This document shows, one piece after another, positions 15,660 to 26,000 of a DNA stretch of 64,000 nt. The notes under the pieces are model-generated. The model was given only the letters and a program-made list of their open reading frames with translations. It ran no database searches and had not been told where the DNA came from. This DNA comes from Roseivirga sp. BDSF3-8 (GTDB taxonomy: Bacteria; Bacteroidota; Bacteroidia; Cytophagales; Cyclobacteriaceae): contig NZ_JBGNFV010000001.1 in assembly GCF_041449215.1 (NCBI RefSeq), forward strand, positions 1,587,001-1,651,000, written 5' to 3'. The first letter of the stretch is position 1. Each line of letters opens with the position of its first letter. A program made the position numbers and the translations under genes.

Positions 15660-16949
15660 ATGGAATATAGCTTTTCGGCGGAACTTGCCCGCCAATTGGA
15701 CGAAGAGGACATTCTCGCAGATTTTCGCGACAGGTTTTTCATCCCGGAAGTAAACCGCAGGGAAGCCATCTATTTCTGTGGCAATTCTCTGGGCCTGCAA
15801 CCTAAATCCACCTCCGCTTACCTGGAAGCAGAAATGAAAGTGTGGAGAGAAAAAGCGGTGGACGGGCATTTCCGTGACGCAGATGATAATTGGTATAATT
15901 ATCATAAAAGCATGAAAGGCCCCATGAGCAAACTCGTCGGAGCCCGCGAAGCTGAGGTAGTACCGATGAACAACCTCACTACTAACCTCCATTTGATGTT
16001 AGTGACCTTTTACCGTCCTACTGCGGGGCGCTACAAGATCATCTGTGAAGCCGGAGCCTTTCCCTCAGACCAGTATGTGATAGAGTCACAGGTAAAATGG
16101 CATGGATTTGATCCGGAAGAGGCAGTGATAGAAGTAGGCCCGAGAGATGGTGAATTTACCCTTCATGATGAAGACATACTTGAAGTTATCCGGAAGCATG
16201 GCGATTCTACTGCGCTGATTTTGTTTGGTGGCCTCCAATATTACACGGGACAGCTATTTGATATGCAGGCCATCACAAAAGCCGGTCATGAAGCAGGGAC
16301 TATGGTAGGTTTCGATCTGGCTCATGCCGTCGGTAATGTCCCATTGCAATTGCATGATTGGGATGTGGACTTTGCTGTTTGGTGCACGTATAAGTACCTG
16401 AATAGTGGCCCTGGGTCTATGGCTGGTGCTTTTATCAATGAGAGTTTTGCAGAACGCCCGGACCTTCCCCGGCTGGCAGGCTGGTGGGGCTATGATGAGA
16501 AACAGCGCTTTAAGATGGAAAAAGGCTTTATCCCTTCATATGGGGCTGATGGCTGGCGTTTGGCAAATATGAATATTTTGTCAGCTGCAGCGGTCAGAGC
16601 TTCATTGCAAATCTTCAATGAAGCGAGCATGGAAAGACTTCGTGAAAAAAGCGTGAGGCTTACCGGCTTTATGGAATTCATCCTGGAGGAAATCAGGAAG
16701 GAGCACCCAATCTTCCGCATTATAACCCCTGCCGACCCGGAAAAACGAGGATGCCAGCTTAGCCTGTACTTTGAAAAAAGCGCAAAGGCTATGTTTGACA
16801 GCATAACTGAAAACAGTGTCATAGCCGATTACCGAAATCCCAATGTGATACGACTAGCCCCGGTCCCGCTATATAATACCTTCATGGACGTATTTACACT
16901 TGGAGTGATTATTAAAAATACGGTAGCACAATTAGAAAATAAGGCTTGA
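15660..16949 (+). CDS. kynU: kynureninase
   Basis: A 429-residue PLP enzyme that cleaves kynurenine or 3-hydroxykynurenine to (3-hydroxy)anthranilate and alanine. Family marks: CGNSLGLQPK near 40, MNNLTTNLHLM near 103, FDLAHAVGN near 218 and the PLP lysine in CTYKYLNSGPGSM near 245. RGCQLSL near 362 and the C-terminal RLAPVPLYN also match the family. Length is normal. It follows nbaD by 43 bases and overlaps kmo by 4. With the downstream monooxygenase, the expected substrate is 3-hydroxykynurenine. Confidence 0.96.
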   Translation: MEYSFSAELARQLDEEDILADFRDRFFIPEVNRREAIYFCGNSLGLQPKSTSAYLEAEMKVWREKAVDGHFRDADDNWYNYHKSMKGPMSKLVGAREAEVVPMNNLTTNLHLMLVTFYRPTAGRYKIICEAGAFPSDQYVIESQVKWHGFDPEEAVIEVGPRDGEFTLHDEDILEVIRKHGDSTALILFGGLQYYTGQLFDMQAITKAGHEAGTMVGFDLAHAVGNVPLQLHDWDVDFAVWCTYKYLNSGPGSMAGAFINESFAERPDLPRLAGWWGYDEKQRFKMEKGFIPSYGADGWRLANMNILSAAAVRASLQIFNEASMERLREKSVRLTGFMEFILEEIRKEHPIFRIITPADPEKRGCQLSLYFEKSAKAMFDSITENSVIADYRNPNVIRLAPVPLYNTFMDVFTLGVIIKNTVAQLENKA

Positions 16950-18343
16950 CTAGCACGCAAAATAAAGAAGTAACCATAATGGGAGCCGGTCTCGTTGGCT
17001 CCCTGTTGGCCCTTTACATGATACGCAGGGACTATCGTGTAGTGGTGTATGAGAAACGTCAGGACATGAGACGAATCCGCCAGGATGGCGGCCGGTCTAT
17101 AAACCTGGCCCTTAGCGACCGGGGTCTTAGGGCTCTCAATGATGTGGGCCTGGATGAAAAAGTCAGAAGTCTTATGATTCCTATGAAAGGACGTATGCTT
17201 CATGGTCCGGATAATGACATACGCTTTCAGCCCTATGGAAAAGCAGGTCAACATATTAATTCTATTCCCCGGGGGCTTCTGAATGAACTTATGATCAATG
17301 AGGCAGAAGAAAGAGGGGCTGTCTTTCATTTCGGTAAACGATGCACTGCGGCGGACCTTACGTCTAATACGGTTACTATAGAGGATATTGATACGGGAGG
17401 AATTACCGAAATTACCTCAGACCTTATTCTTGGAGCAGACGGTGCTTTTTCGGCCATACGATCAGCCATGGAGAAAACGGACCGTTTTAACTATGAGCAA
17501 TTTTACATTGAACATGGTTATAAGGAACTAACAATTCCTCCTACAGCAGAGGGACATTTTGCAATGGAAAAGAATGCACTTCACATATGGCCCCGTGGGC
17601 GCTTTATGTTTATTGCATTGCCTAACCCGGATAAGAGCTTTACCTGTACATTATTCTTTCCCTTTTCAGGAGAACCCTCTTTTGAGAGCCTTACTACTCA
17701 ACAGGCGGTAGAATTATTTTTTAAAGAGACTTTTCCAGATGCAACGGAGCTGATTCCTAACCTGACCGAGCAGTATTTTGAAAACCCTACCAGCAGCCTG
17801 GTCACTATCCGGTGCTTTCCCTGGGTGGCTAACAGGTTTCTTATCCTGGGCGATGCTTCACATGCGATCGTACCCTTTTACGGCCAGGGAATGAATGCGG
17901 GGTTTGAAGATTGCTATCTGCTGGACAAAATGATGGACAAGCACGAGGATCTGGATGAGGTACTTCGGGAATTTCAGCTAATGCGTAAACCTGATGCAGA
18001 CGCAATCGCCGAGCTGGCCTTAAGCAACTTCATCGAAATGCGTGACCGTGTGGCCGACCCTCAGTTTTTACTTCAGAAAAAGATTGAGGCAAAACTACAC
18101 GACCGCTTTCCCGACCAGTGGATGCCATTATACTCAATGGTTACATTCAGTCATATGCCCTACTCGGAGGCTATGCAAAAGGGAGTACAACAGGACAGGG
18201 CTATGAAGGTGGTAATGAAGCACATGAATGCTACCTTTGAGAATTATGAGAGCCTCAATTACTCAGCCATGCTGGCGCGCCTGAAAGACGAGATGGAAAG
18301 CATGCCTGAGCCTGCTCTGCAGCGCACCACTCAGCACGGATGA
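16946..18343 (+). CDS. kmo: kynurenine 3-monooxygenase
   Basis: A 465-residue FAD-dependent aromatic hydroxylase that makes 3-hydroxykynurenine. The dinucleotide-binding GAGLVGSLLALYM is at about 13-25, the KMO-typical SINLALSDRGLRAL at about 51-64, and the second FAD motif GDASHAIVPFYGQGMNAG near 306-323. The hydrophobic C-terminal helix seen in some eukaryotic forms is absent. The start is TTG at 16946, overlapping the kynU stop as TTGA; the next ATG (16979) would lose the beta-strand before the FAD motif. The stop overlaps the ATG of the CrtI-like gene, so all three are probably translationally coupled. Confidence 0.95.
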   Translation: MTSTQNKEVTIMGAGLVGSLLALYMIRRDYRVVVYEKRQDMRRIRQDGGRSINLALSDRGLRALNDVGLDEKVRSLMIPMKGRMLHGPDNDIRFQPYGKAGQHINSIPRGLLNELMINEAEERGAVFHFGKRCTAADLTSNTVTIEDIDTGGITEITSDLILGADGAFSAIRSAMEKTDRFNYEQFYIEHGYKELTIPPTAEGHFAMEKNALHIWPRGRFMFIALPNPDKSFTCTLFFPFSGEPSFESLTTQQAVELFFKETFPDATELIPNLTEQYFENPTSSLVTIRCFPWVANRFLILGDASHAIVPFYGQGMNAGFEDCYLLDKMMDKHEDLDEVLREFQLMRKPDADAIAELALSNFIEMRDRVADPQFLLQKKIEAKLHDRFPDQWMPLYSMVTFSHMPYSEAMQKGVQQDRAMKVVMKHMNATFENYESLNYSAMLARLKDEMESMPEPALQRTTQHG

Positions 18344-19818
18344 AATTAAAGAAGAAAGTCGCGATCGTAGGAGCAGGCATTGCAGGAATAGCAGCCTCTG
18401 TAAGGCTGGCCAGAGCTGGCAATGAGGTTACTGTTTATGAGGCTAATGACGGCCCGGGAGGCAAACTGAGAGCCTTTAACTGTGCGGGCTACCGGTTTGA
18501 TGCGGGACCTAGCTTATTTACCATGCCCATGCTGGTAGATGAACTATTTATCCTCTGCGATGAAAATCCTGAGGACCATTTTACCTATCGTCAGCTACCA
18601 GTCACCTGCCATTACTTTTTTGAAGATGGGCTGAATATATACGCCTATACTGACAGGCAAAAGCTGTTACAGGAACTTCAGGGAAAAGTAAAGGACGATC
18701 CTGCCGCAGTGATCCAGGCATTGGATAAGAGCCAGAAGTTATACAGTATGCTGGGCGACTTATTCATGAAACGCAGCCTGCACAGGGCCTCTACATTTTT
18801 GAACAAAGAGGCATTACATGCTTATACCCGCCTTCATAAGATGGACTTCTTTCGCACCATGCATGAGGCAAATGCTTCGCGATTCACAGACCCACACCTG
18901 GTGCAGCTATTTGATCGCTATGCGACCTACAATGGCAGTGATCCGTACAAAACTCCTGCCACCATGAATATCATTCCTCACCTGGAGTTTAATATAGGCA
19001 CGTATTTTCCTGAGGGGGGCATGTATAGTATCACGGAAAGCCTATTTAAGTTAGCAAAAAGACAGGGTGTACAGTTCAGGTTTGACACGCCTGTACATAG
19101 TATATCGGTGACGAATGGAAAGGTATCAGGTTTGGAAACAAAAGCAGGCGGTGAGCACTACGATACAGTGGTTAGCAACATGGATGTAGTTAATACTTAT
19201 CGTAAGCTATTGCCTGACCAGAAACACCCTGAAAAGCTTTTAAGACAACCCAAAAGTAGCTCTGCCATTATTTTTTACTGGGGAATACGCAGGAAATTCG
19301 ATGAACTGGACCTGCACAATATTTTATTTAGTCAGGACTACAAGGCAGAGTTTCACAATCTTTTCGATAAGAAAACTTTGTACAAAGACCCGACTATTTA
19401 CGTTAATATCACTTCTAAATACCAGCAGGATGATGCTCCGGAAGGGTGTGAGAATTGGTTTGTTATGATTAATGCACCACATAATGACGGGCAGAACTGG
19501 GATAAACTGATAGATCAGGCCAGAAATAGCATTCAGGAAAAACTAAAGAGAATGTTGGGGCAGAATATTGCTTCACTGATAGCTTGTGAGGAGGTCCTGG
19601 ATCCGCGTACCATTGAGCTTAAGACCAGCTCCAGCCAGGGAGCGTTATACGGAAATAGCTCAAATAATCGATACGCAGCCTTTTTACGCCATGCTAATTT
19701 CAGTAAGAATATCAAGGGCTTATACTTTTGTGGCGGAAGTGTGCACCCGGGCGGAGGCATTCCGTTATGTCTTAATTCAGCCAGGCTGGCAGCTGAGGCA
19801 GTAGAAAGGGATTCGTAA
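18340..19818 (+). CDS. CrtI/CrtD-family carotenoid-desaturase-like flavoprotein
   Basis: A 492-residue FAD-dependent oxidoreductase of the phytoene desaturase family. The N-terminal dinucleotide motif GAGIAGIAASVRLARAG is followed by the GGKLRAF and GYRFDAGPSLF motifs of CrtI/CrtD/CrtO. The C-terminal flavin segment is NIKGLYFCGGSVHPGGGIP with the final LNSARLAAE helix. It overlaps the kmo stop (ATGA), yet a carotenoid desaturase has no known role in kynurenine breakdown. No other carotenoid gene (crtB, crtY, crtZ) is in the window. It may be a hydroxycarotenoid 3,4-desaturase that merely shares the transcript, or a flavoprotein acting on an aromatic. It ends the rightward arm, 19 bases from the convergent mltF-like gene. 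Confidence 0.82.
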   Translation: MKLKKKVAIVGAGIAGIAASVRLARAGNEVTVYEANDGPGGKLRAFNCAGYRFDAGPSLFTMPMLVDELFILCDENPEDHFTYRQLPVTCHYFFEDGLNIYAYTDRQKLLQELQGKVKDDPAAVIQALDKSQKLYSMLGDLFMKRSLHRASTFLNKEALHAYTRLHKMDFFRTMHEANASRFTDPHLVQLFDRYATYNGSDPYKTPATMNIIPHLEFNIGTYFPEGGMYSITESLFKLAKRQGVQFRFDTPVHSISVTNGKVSGLETKAGGEHYDTVVSNMDVVNTYRKLLPDQKHPEKLLRQPKSSSAIIFYWGIRRKFDELDLHNILFSQDYKAEFHNLFDKKTLYKDPTIYVNITSKYQQDDAPEGCENWFVMINAPHNDGQNWDKLIDQARNSIQEKLKRMLGQNIASLIACEEVLDPRTIELKTSSSQGALYGNSSNNRYAAFLRHANFSKNIKGLYFCGGSVHPGGGIPLCLNSARLAAEAVERDS

Positions 19819-19837
19819 AAACTAATACGCAGAAGCT

Positions 19838-21382
19838 CTAGCCTGCATCTGCCAGGACAGGGTGCAACTGATGTAGTGAGGCCTGCTGGTTACTACTGGT
19901 GAGGCGGTTATAGTGGTCATAATATTCCAGGATGTTACGCACATACTGGGCGGGCTCTTCTCCACGGCAGTATCCCTGATTTACGACCGGATCCTTAAAG
20001 TACTTAGGCTTGCTTTTTCTTACCAGATAGTATTCCACGTCTTCCCAGTTTTCAGGGTCTTTACCATACTTACGGCAAAGGGCGCGAGCATCCAGTACAT
20101 GACCGGCACCTACATTATATGAAGCCAGCACAAACTTAACCCTTTCGGTAGAGTCAGCCACCTTCTCAAGCCACATATCCTGCAGAAACTCAATATACTT
20201 AGTTCCTGCCTTCAGGCTTTGATTAGGGTTGTACAGGTTTTTGGCACCGTATGTCTCCGCAGTAGATGGCATAAGCTGCATGAGTCCTACCGCTCCGGCC
20301 CATGACTGGGCATATGGATCAAATTTACTTTCCTGGTAAACCTGGGCAGCAAGCAGACGCCAGTCCCACCCTATGGTAGATGCGGCATCCTTGATCAGGC
20401 TGTCATAAGGGGATATTTTATTACCTGCAAAGCTTGCATACTGGCTTTGTCCTCTCTTCTGGATGGCCTTATTGTTCTTAAAGTACTTCTTGTAAATAAC
20501 GTAGAACTCTGGCTTTTTCTTCATTCTCTCAAGCCATGCATTCACTTCTGTTAAAAGTCCGGGAGCATTTTTACGCACCCCCCAGGCAATTCTTTGAGGA
20601 AAGCTGATGGCTGTTTTGACATCCAGGTTAGAGTAGTAGGTAGCATTAACCATAGCTATGTCTTCATCTGCTACAGTATATTCAATATCACCCTCGGCCA
20701 CTTTTCGTATAAGCCGCTCTGTTTCTACATCTGCAAAATCTTCTACGATGATAATATCTCCGCCAACCTCTTCAGAAAGGTTTTCTAAACGCGTGAAGTA
20801 GCTTGAGGACTTCCTCACGTATACTTCTCTGCCAATAAGGTCGATGGGGTTACGAACCAGGGCATCTTCTATCTGGTGGCGTTTCATTTTACGCCAGTTG
20901 TCCGGCTTGCGCTGCACGAGTACCTGTTTTACCGTGTAGAGATGGTCAGTAAACTCAGCTTTTTCCTTACGGTCTTTAGTAATGGTGAGGTTGTGCGCGA
21001 TAATATCGCCTTCGCCTTTATTTAGTTTGGTAAAAGCTTCATCAATATCTACAGTGGGAAGGATTTCGAGCTTGACTTCGAGATGATCTGCCAGTAAGGT
21101 GAGTAGTTCATACTCATATCCCATGGGTTGACCTTTGTATACAAAGTATCCTGTGGAACTATTATCTATGATAGCTCTCAGGGTTCCCCGCTCCTTAATT
21201 TTTTCTAAATCAAAGGCGACCGGGTCTATTACACGCTCCTCGGCTACTTCCGAGTCACTACGACTTTCCCTGGTTGACTGCTTACAAGAGGTTGGCATTA
21301 ATGTAATAAACATCGCCGATAGGCAAAAAACCGCCCTCTTGCTATGCTGTTTGATTCGATATTTTATTGAGATAAATCTCAT
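19838..21382 (-). CDS. mltF: MltF-like membrane-bound lytic transglycosylase lipoprotein
   Basis: A 514-residue protein that should cut peptidoglycan glycan strands in the periplasm. An N-terminal basic segment with a hydrophobic run and a lipobox ending TSC (Cys at about residue 33) suggests a lipoprotein. Residues about 60-300 form a periplasmic-binding-protein domain of SBP_bac_3 type (GTLRAIIDNSSTGYFVYKG, then GEGDIIAHNLTITKDRKE). Residues about 335-460 form an SLT domain with catalytic Glu in QVYQESKFDPYAQSWAG, followed by GLMQLMPSTAETYG and the YNVGAGHV motif. The order SBP then SLT is that of E. coli MltF. It is a single gene between the kynurenine island and the efflux operon. Confidence 0.93.
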   Translation of the reverse strand: MRFISIKYRIKQHSKRAVFCLSAMFITLMPTSCKQSTRESRSDSEVAEERVIDPVAFDLEKIKERGTLRAIIDNSSTGYFVYKGQPMGYEYELLTLLADHLEVKLEILPTVDIDEAFTKLNKGEGDIIAHNLTITKDRKEKAEFTDHLYTVKQVLVQRKPDNWRKMKRHQIEDALVRNPIDLIGREVYVRKSSSYFTRLENLSEEVGGDIIIVEDFADVETERLIRKVAEGDIEYTVADEDIAMVNATYYSNLDVKTAISFPQRIAWGVRKNAPGLLTEVNAWLERMKKKPEFYVIYKKYFKNNKAIQKRGQSQYASFAGNKISPYDSLIKDAASTIGWDWRLLAAQVYQESKFDPYAQSWAGAVGLMQLMPSTAETYGAKNLYNPNQSLKAGTKYIEFLQDMWLEKVADSTERVKFVLASYNVGAGHVLDARALCRKYGKDPENWEDVEYYLVRKSKPKYFKDPVVNQGYCRGEEPAQYVRNILEYYDHYNRLTSSNQQASLHQLHPVLADAG

Positions 21383-21674
21383 AATTCTGCCTTTTTATCA
21401 GCGCAGGGCTGAGGCGGAAAAAGAAAATTACAACTTAGTTTTAGAAAAAACTAACAATTTCCGCACAATAGTAACTAAACGGAAAAACACATAGGATGTT
21501 TCACCCTATGTCCCCGATAACAAAAGTAACTGTATAGCACCTAATCCGGGGACTTGCTACTTAATGCATGATGTAATAAAAAAGTAACCCATGTTCCCTT
21601 TTTATCAATCCGCCCCAGGTAGCGGCTAAAAGATTATCATGGAATAGTGCTAATACCGTGCCAGAAATGAGGGA
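21383..21674. other. intergenic region without genes
   Basis: 292 bp between the start of the mltF-like gene and the end of the TolC gene, both leftward. It holds a short imperfect hairpin ACATAGG / CCTATGT (21489-21495 and 21505-21511). There is no credible ORF. Confidence 0.5.
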
Positions 21675-23033
21675 TTATCTTAGAATGGTGCCACTGATCC
21701 TTTTCAAGGAAATTTCAGCCATTTTGGTATCAAATATTGCTGAAATTAACCGACTCTCCGCCTCTACGGCGTTAACCTGTGCCTCACGGCTTTCCAATGC
21801 GGTGGCATTACCAAGTTTATACCGGTCCAGTGCTATGGCTGCATTTTCGCGTGCCAGTTCGAGGTTTTTTCTTTCCAGGGCAAGTAAACTACGGTTGTTC
21901 AGATAGTCTATCCAGGCGTTCTGCAATTGACTTAGCAATTCCTGCTCAAGTTGCTCAGTCTGTAGTCTGGCGCTACGAATATTCAGGTCAGCCACTACTT
22001 CACGTCTTCTGATATCGAACCGGCGGAAGACAGGGAGGCTTATCTGGGCACCATAGGTAAAACCATCTGATGCAGTACCTCTGAAGAAGCCCTGAGACTC
22101 GGATTCGGTATGGCTGTATGAGGCTATCAGGTCAAGGGTAGGATACCTCTCAGCTCGAACAGCCTTCTTTTCGAAATCTGCTACCTCCTGCATATGCAGG
22201 GCCCGCTGATAAGAGGGGTTTTCAGAAACCAAGGTGTTTCGCAGGTTATCCAAAGGAGGAAGAGAATCAAGGTCAATAGTTGAGGTTACGTAGAAGTTTG
22301 CCTGAGGGTCTCTCGCAAGGAGGTTATTCAAATCTACCTTAACTGTACGTAACCGGGCTACCTGATCCAGCACGGCAGAACTATCGGCATTTACCTGAAC
22401 CTGGGCCTGCAGGTACTCCTGCTTACTGCTTCTGCCCACCTCATATTTATAATAGGCTATGTCACGGCGTTCCTGGCTTAGCTGGACATTATTCTCCAGA
22501 ACTTCCAGAACGGTCTGTTCTGCCACAGCCAGGTGATATAGCTCGGCTATGGAGGCCGCCGTATTCTCTACAGTCATGCGAACATTCAGGTCGGACATAT
22601 CCCTTAGCGATTCCAGGCGATCGTAGGCAATAAACATTCCCAGGCCATCAAAAACACGCCATGTAGCATCCACGCTATATGCGAGCTGGTTACTACGGGC
22701 ATTAGGTATTTCGCGTACTACAATCCCTTCAGTACTATCAGTCTGTTCACTGAAGCGCTGAGTCAGGTTTTCCCGGGTCCATGTTCTCCTGCCGTTAGCC
22801 TCTACTTCCGGAAAGAAGGAGTACTTGGCATAGTCATAGTTTGTTCCGGCCACCTCGGCATCCGTTTTGGCCAGCAGGATGCCATAGTTGTTTTCAAGGC
22901 CTAAAGCCATTGCTTCATCAAAGCGAAGGGTATCGGCTTCGGGTATTATTTCGTCCGAAGAATATATACTCCCGGCCTGTGCCACTCCAGAAAACAGAAA
23001 GATGAGTATGCAGGCGATATACGTTGAATGCAT
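21675..23033 (-). CDS. TolC-family outer membrane efflux channel
   Basis: A 452-residue outer membrane factor. A signal peptide (about 1-20, ending AQAGS) is followed by two repeated long coiled-helix halves typical of TolC: the first contains AYDRLESLRDMSDLNVRMT and the second LQNAWIDYLNNRSLLALERK, then LDRYKLGNATALESREAQVN near 400. The beta-barrel strands are weaker. It has no N-terminal lipobox, unlike the OprM subgroup. It is the last gene of a three-gene leftward operon, 9 bases after the RND pump gene, and provides the outer membrane exit duct for that pump. Confidence 0.93.
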   Translation of the reverse strand: MHSTYIACILIFLFSGVAQAGSIYSSDEIIPEADTLRFDEAMALGLENNYGILLAKTDAEVAGTNYDYAKYSFFPEVEANGRRTWTRENLTQRFSEQTDSTEGIVVREIPNARSNQLAYSVDATWRVFDGLGMFIAYDRLESLRDMSDLNVRMTVENTAASIAELYHLAVAEQTVLEVLENNVQLSQERRDIAYYKYEVGRSSKQEYLQAQVQVNADSSAVLDQVARLRTVKVDLNNLLARDPQANFYVTSTIDLDSLPPLDNLRNTLVSENPSYQRALHMQEVADFEKKAVRAERYPTLDLIASYSHTESESQGFFRGTASDGFTYGAQISLPVFRRFDIRRREVVADLNIRSARLQTEQLEQELLSQLQNAWIDYLNNRSLLALERKNLELARENAAIALDRYKLGNATALESREAQVNAVEAESRLISAIFDTKMAEISLKRISGTILR

Positions 23034-23042
23034 AAGTCAGTA

Positions 23043-26000
23043 TTAGGTCCTTGCCACTCTCTTTTCGCTGCTGGAAAAGTAGGTGTAGATGGCAGGAATA
23101 ACATATAAAGTAAGTACAGTAGCGAAAATGAGTCCTCCAATAACCGCGATGCCCATGGAAACACGGCTCTCGGAGCCTGCGCCCAAAGCCAGCGCAATGG
23201 GGAGAATGCCGAGGATGGTAGAAAGACTCGTCATGAGAATTGGCCTGAACCTGGCCTCTGCAGCTCCGATAATGGCCTCCTTCTTGCTCATACCTTCTGC
23301 CTTTCGCTGGCTGGCAAATTCCACGATCAGAATACCATTCTTAGTAACCAGACCTATCAGCATGATGATACCAATCTGGCTGAAGATGTTTAGTGTCTCA
23401 TTGAAATACCATAGCGTCAATAGAGCTCCTGCCATGGCCAGAGGCACGGTAAACATGATCACGAAAGGATCACGAAAACTCTCGAACTGGGCGGAAAGTA
23501 CGAGGTATATAAGTATAAGTGCGAAGCCAAAGGCAAAATAGAGGCTATTACTGCTCTCCTGAAACTCGGCTGAGGGTCCGTCCAGTGAAGTGGAGAAGCT
23601 CTCATCCAGCAGGTTTGCCGCAATCTCGTCCATAATAGCTATTCCTTCCCCAATGGTAACACCTGCGGCAGTCTGAGCGGAGACGGTGGCAGAAGTGAAA
23701 CGGTTAAACCTGTATAGCTGAGGGGGGGCACTCTGCTCTTCCATATATACCAGATTATCCATTTGTATCAGTTCACCTCTGTTATTTTTGACATAAATAG
23801 ATTTAAGGTCAAGGGGCTCATTCCGGTTACGGTCCAGCATCTGTCCAATAACCTGATACTGCTTACCGTTCATTATAAAATAGCCAAAGCGCTGACCGCT
23901 CAAGCCAAGTGAGAGCGTACTGGCAATGTCGCGCACACTCACACCCATCTTGCGGGCTTTTTCCCGATCTATCTTTATTTCCAACTCCGGCTTATTGAAT
24001 TTAAGATCCAGGTCTGCAAACGTAAAGGCAGGATTGGCTCTTACTTCTTCCATAAACTGGGGCAGGACTTTTTTAAGCCTGTCTATATCCGGAGCCTGCA
24101 GTACATATTGTACAGGCAGGCCTCCTCGCCGGTTACCTATAGACTGCTCTTGTGAGACATAGGCACGGGCAGCTGTCATGGAGCCGATAACGGGGGTAAA
24201 GGCGTCTACTATTTGTTGCTGTGATCGATCTCTTTCCTCAGCAGGGATCAACATTACACGCCAAAAGGCAGAGTTCACTGAGCTACTAGCTCCGAAACCG
24301 GGGGATGTTACTGAGATGACTGCTTTGGCTTCCGGAATATCATTATCAATTCTGTTGATGACCTCATCCACATAGCGGTCCATGAAATCAAAGGTAGTGC
24401 CTTCCGGCCCGCTAGCCATTATCCGAAAGCCATTACGGTCCTCCAAGGGAGCGAGTTCACTATCGAGGGTAACAAAGAGTAAGGCCATAACACCTATGGA
24501 TACTCCCATCACGACAAAAGCCAGCCACCGCTTCGCCATAAACGCTTCCAATGAGCGGTTATAGCGTTCATTAAGTCCTTTAAAGTACTTTTCAGTTCTG
24601 CGATAAAACACGTTATGCCGCTCGCGCTTTTTAAGGATCCGGCTACATAACATGGGGGTAAGTGAAAGGGCCACAAAACTGGAAATGATTACAGCCCCGG
24701 CCACGACAACACCGAACTCTCTGAAGAGCCTGCCGGTCAATCCCTGAAGGAAGATAACAGGCAAAAACACAGCAGCGAGGGCCACAGTAGTGGATATAAC
24801 AGCAAAAAATATCTCTTCGGCTCCTTCAAAGGCTGCTTTGCGGGGCTGCATTCCTTCTTCAATTTTTGTATAGATATTCTCCAGCACCACGATGGTATCA
24901 TCTACCACAAGGCCAATGGCCAGCACCAGGCCGAGTAGGGTAAGTACATTTATGGAGAAGTCGGCGGCATACATAATGAAGAAGGTACCGATTAAGGCAA
25001 TAGGGATGGTTATAACCGGAATAATGGTGGTACGCCAGTCGCGCAGGAAGATGAATATAACGGCAAACACGAGGATAAAGGCGACGGCAATAGTTTGCTG
25101 CACCTCTGAAATGGACTCGCGGATATACTCTGTAGTATCAAACCCGATACCCAGCTCTATGTCCTCAGGAATATCCTTCTTAATATCTTCAAGTCTTTTA
25201 TAAAACTCATCGACAATATCGATGCTGTTGGAGCCGGGTTGAGGTACGAGGACCACGCCTACCATTGGTACACCGTCACGCTTTAAAATGGTACGGAAGT
25301 TTTCCGGCCCGAGCTCGGCATAGCCTATATCGCTGAACTTTACAATGTTATTATTATCCTCTTTAATAATAAGGTTGTTGAACTCTTCAGGCTCAGCAAG
25401 CCTACCTTGGGTACGAACGGTAAGCTCGGTATTTAGCCCCTCTACCCTGCCGCTGGGTAGCTCCACATTTTCACTGTCCACGGCGTTTCGAACATCCAGG
25501 GGGGTAAGGCCGTAAGCGGCCATTTTTTCAGGATCCATCCAAAGGCGCATGGAGTAGCGACGTTCTCCCCAGATTCGCACCTCGGATACCCCGGATATGG
25601 TTTGAAATCTCTCCTTAAAGACGTTCTCTGCCAGGTCTGATAGTTCCAGCAGATTCCGCCGGTTACTTTTCACATTTAGAAATACGATGGGCTGACTATC
25701 GGCATCTGCTTTTGACACAATAGGAGGGTCTGCGTCCTCGGGAAGTTCACGCCTGGCTCTGGACACCTTATCACGCACGTCATTAGCTGCTGCTTCGAGG
25801 TCTTCACCCAACTCGAACTCTACGGTAATGGTGCTACGTCCTTCGCGGCTTACACTGGTAAGGCTCTTAATACCGGCAATGCCATTGATGCTTTCTTCCA
25901 GCCGCTCGGTGATCTGGCTCTCAATTACTTCTGCATTTGCACCAGTATAAGAGGTACTTACGGTAATGATGGGCGGGTCAACACTGGGGTACTCACGTAC

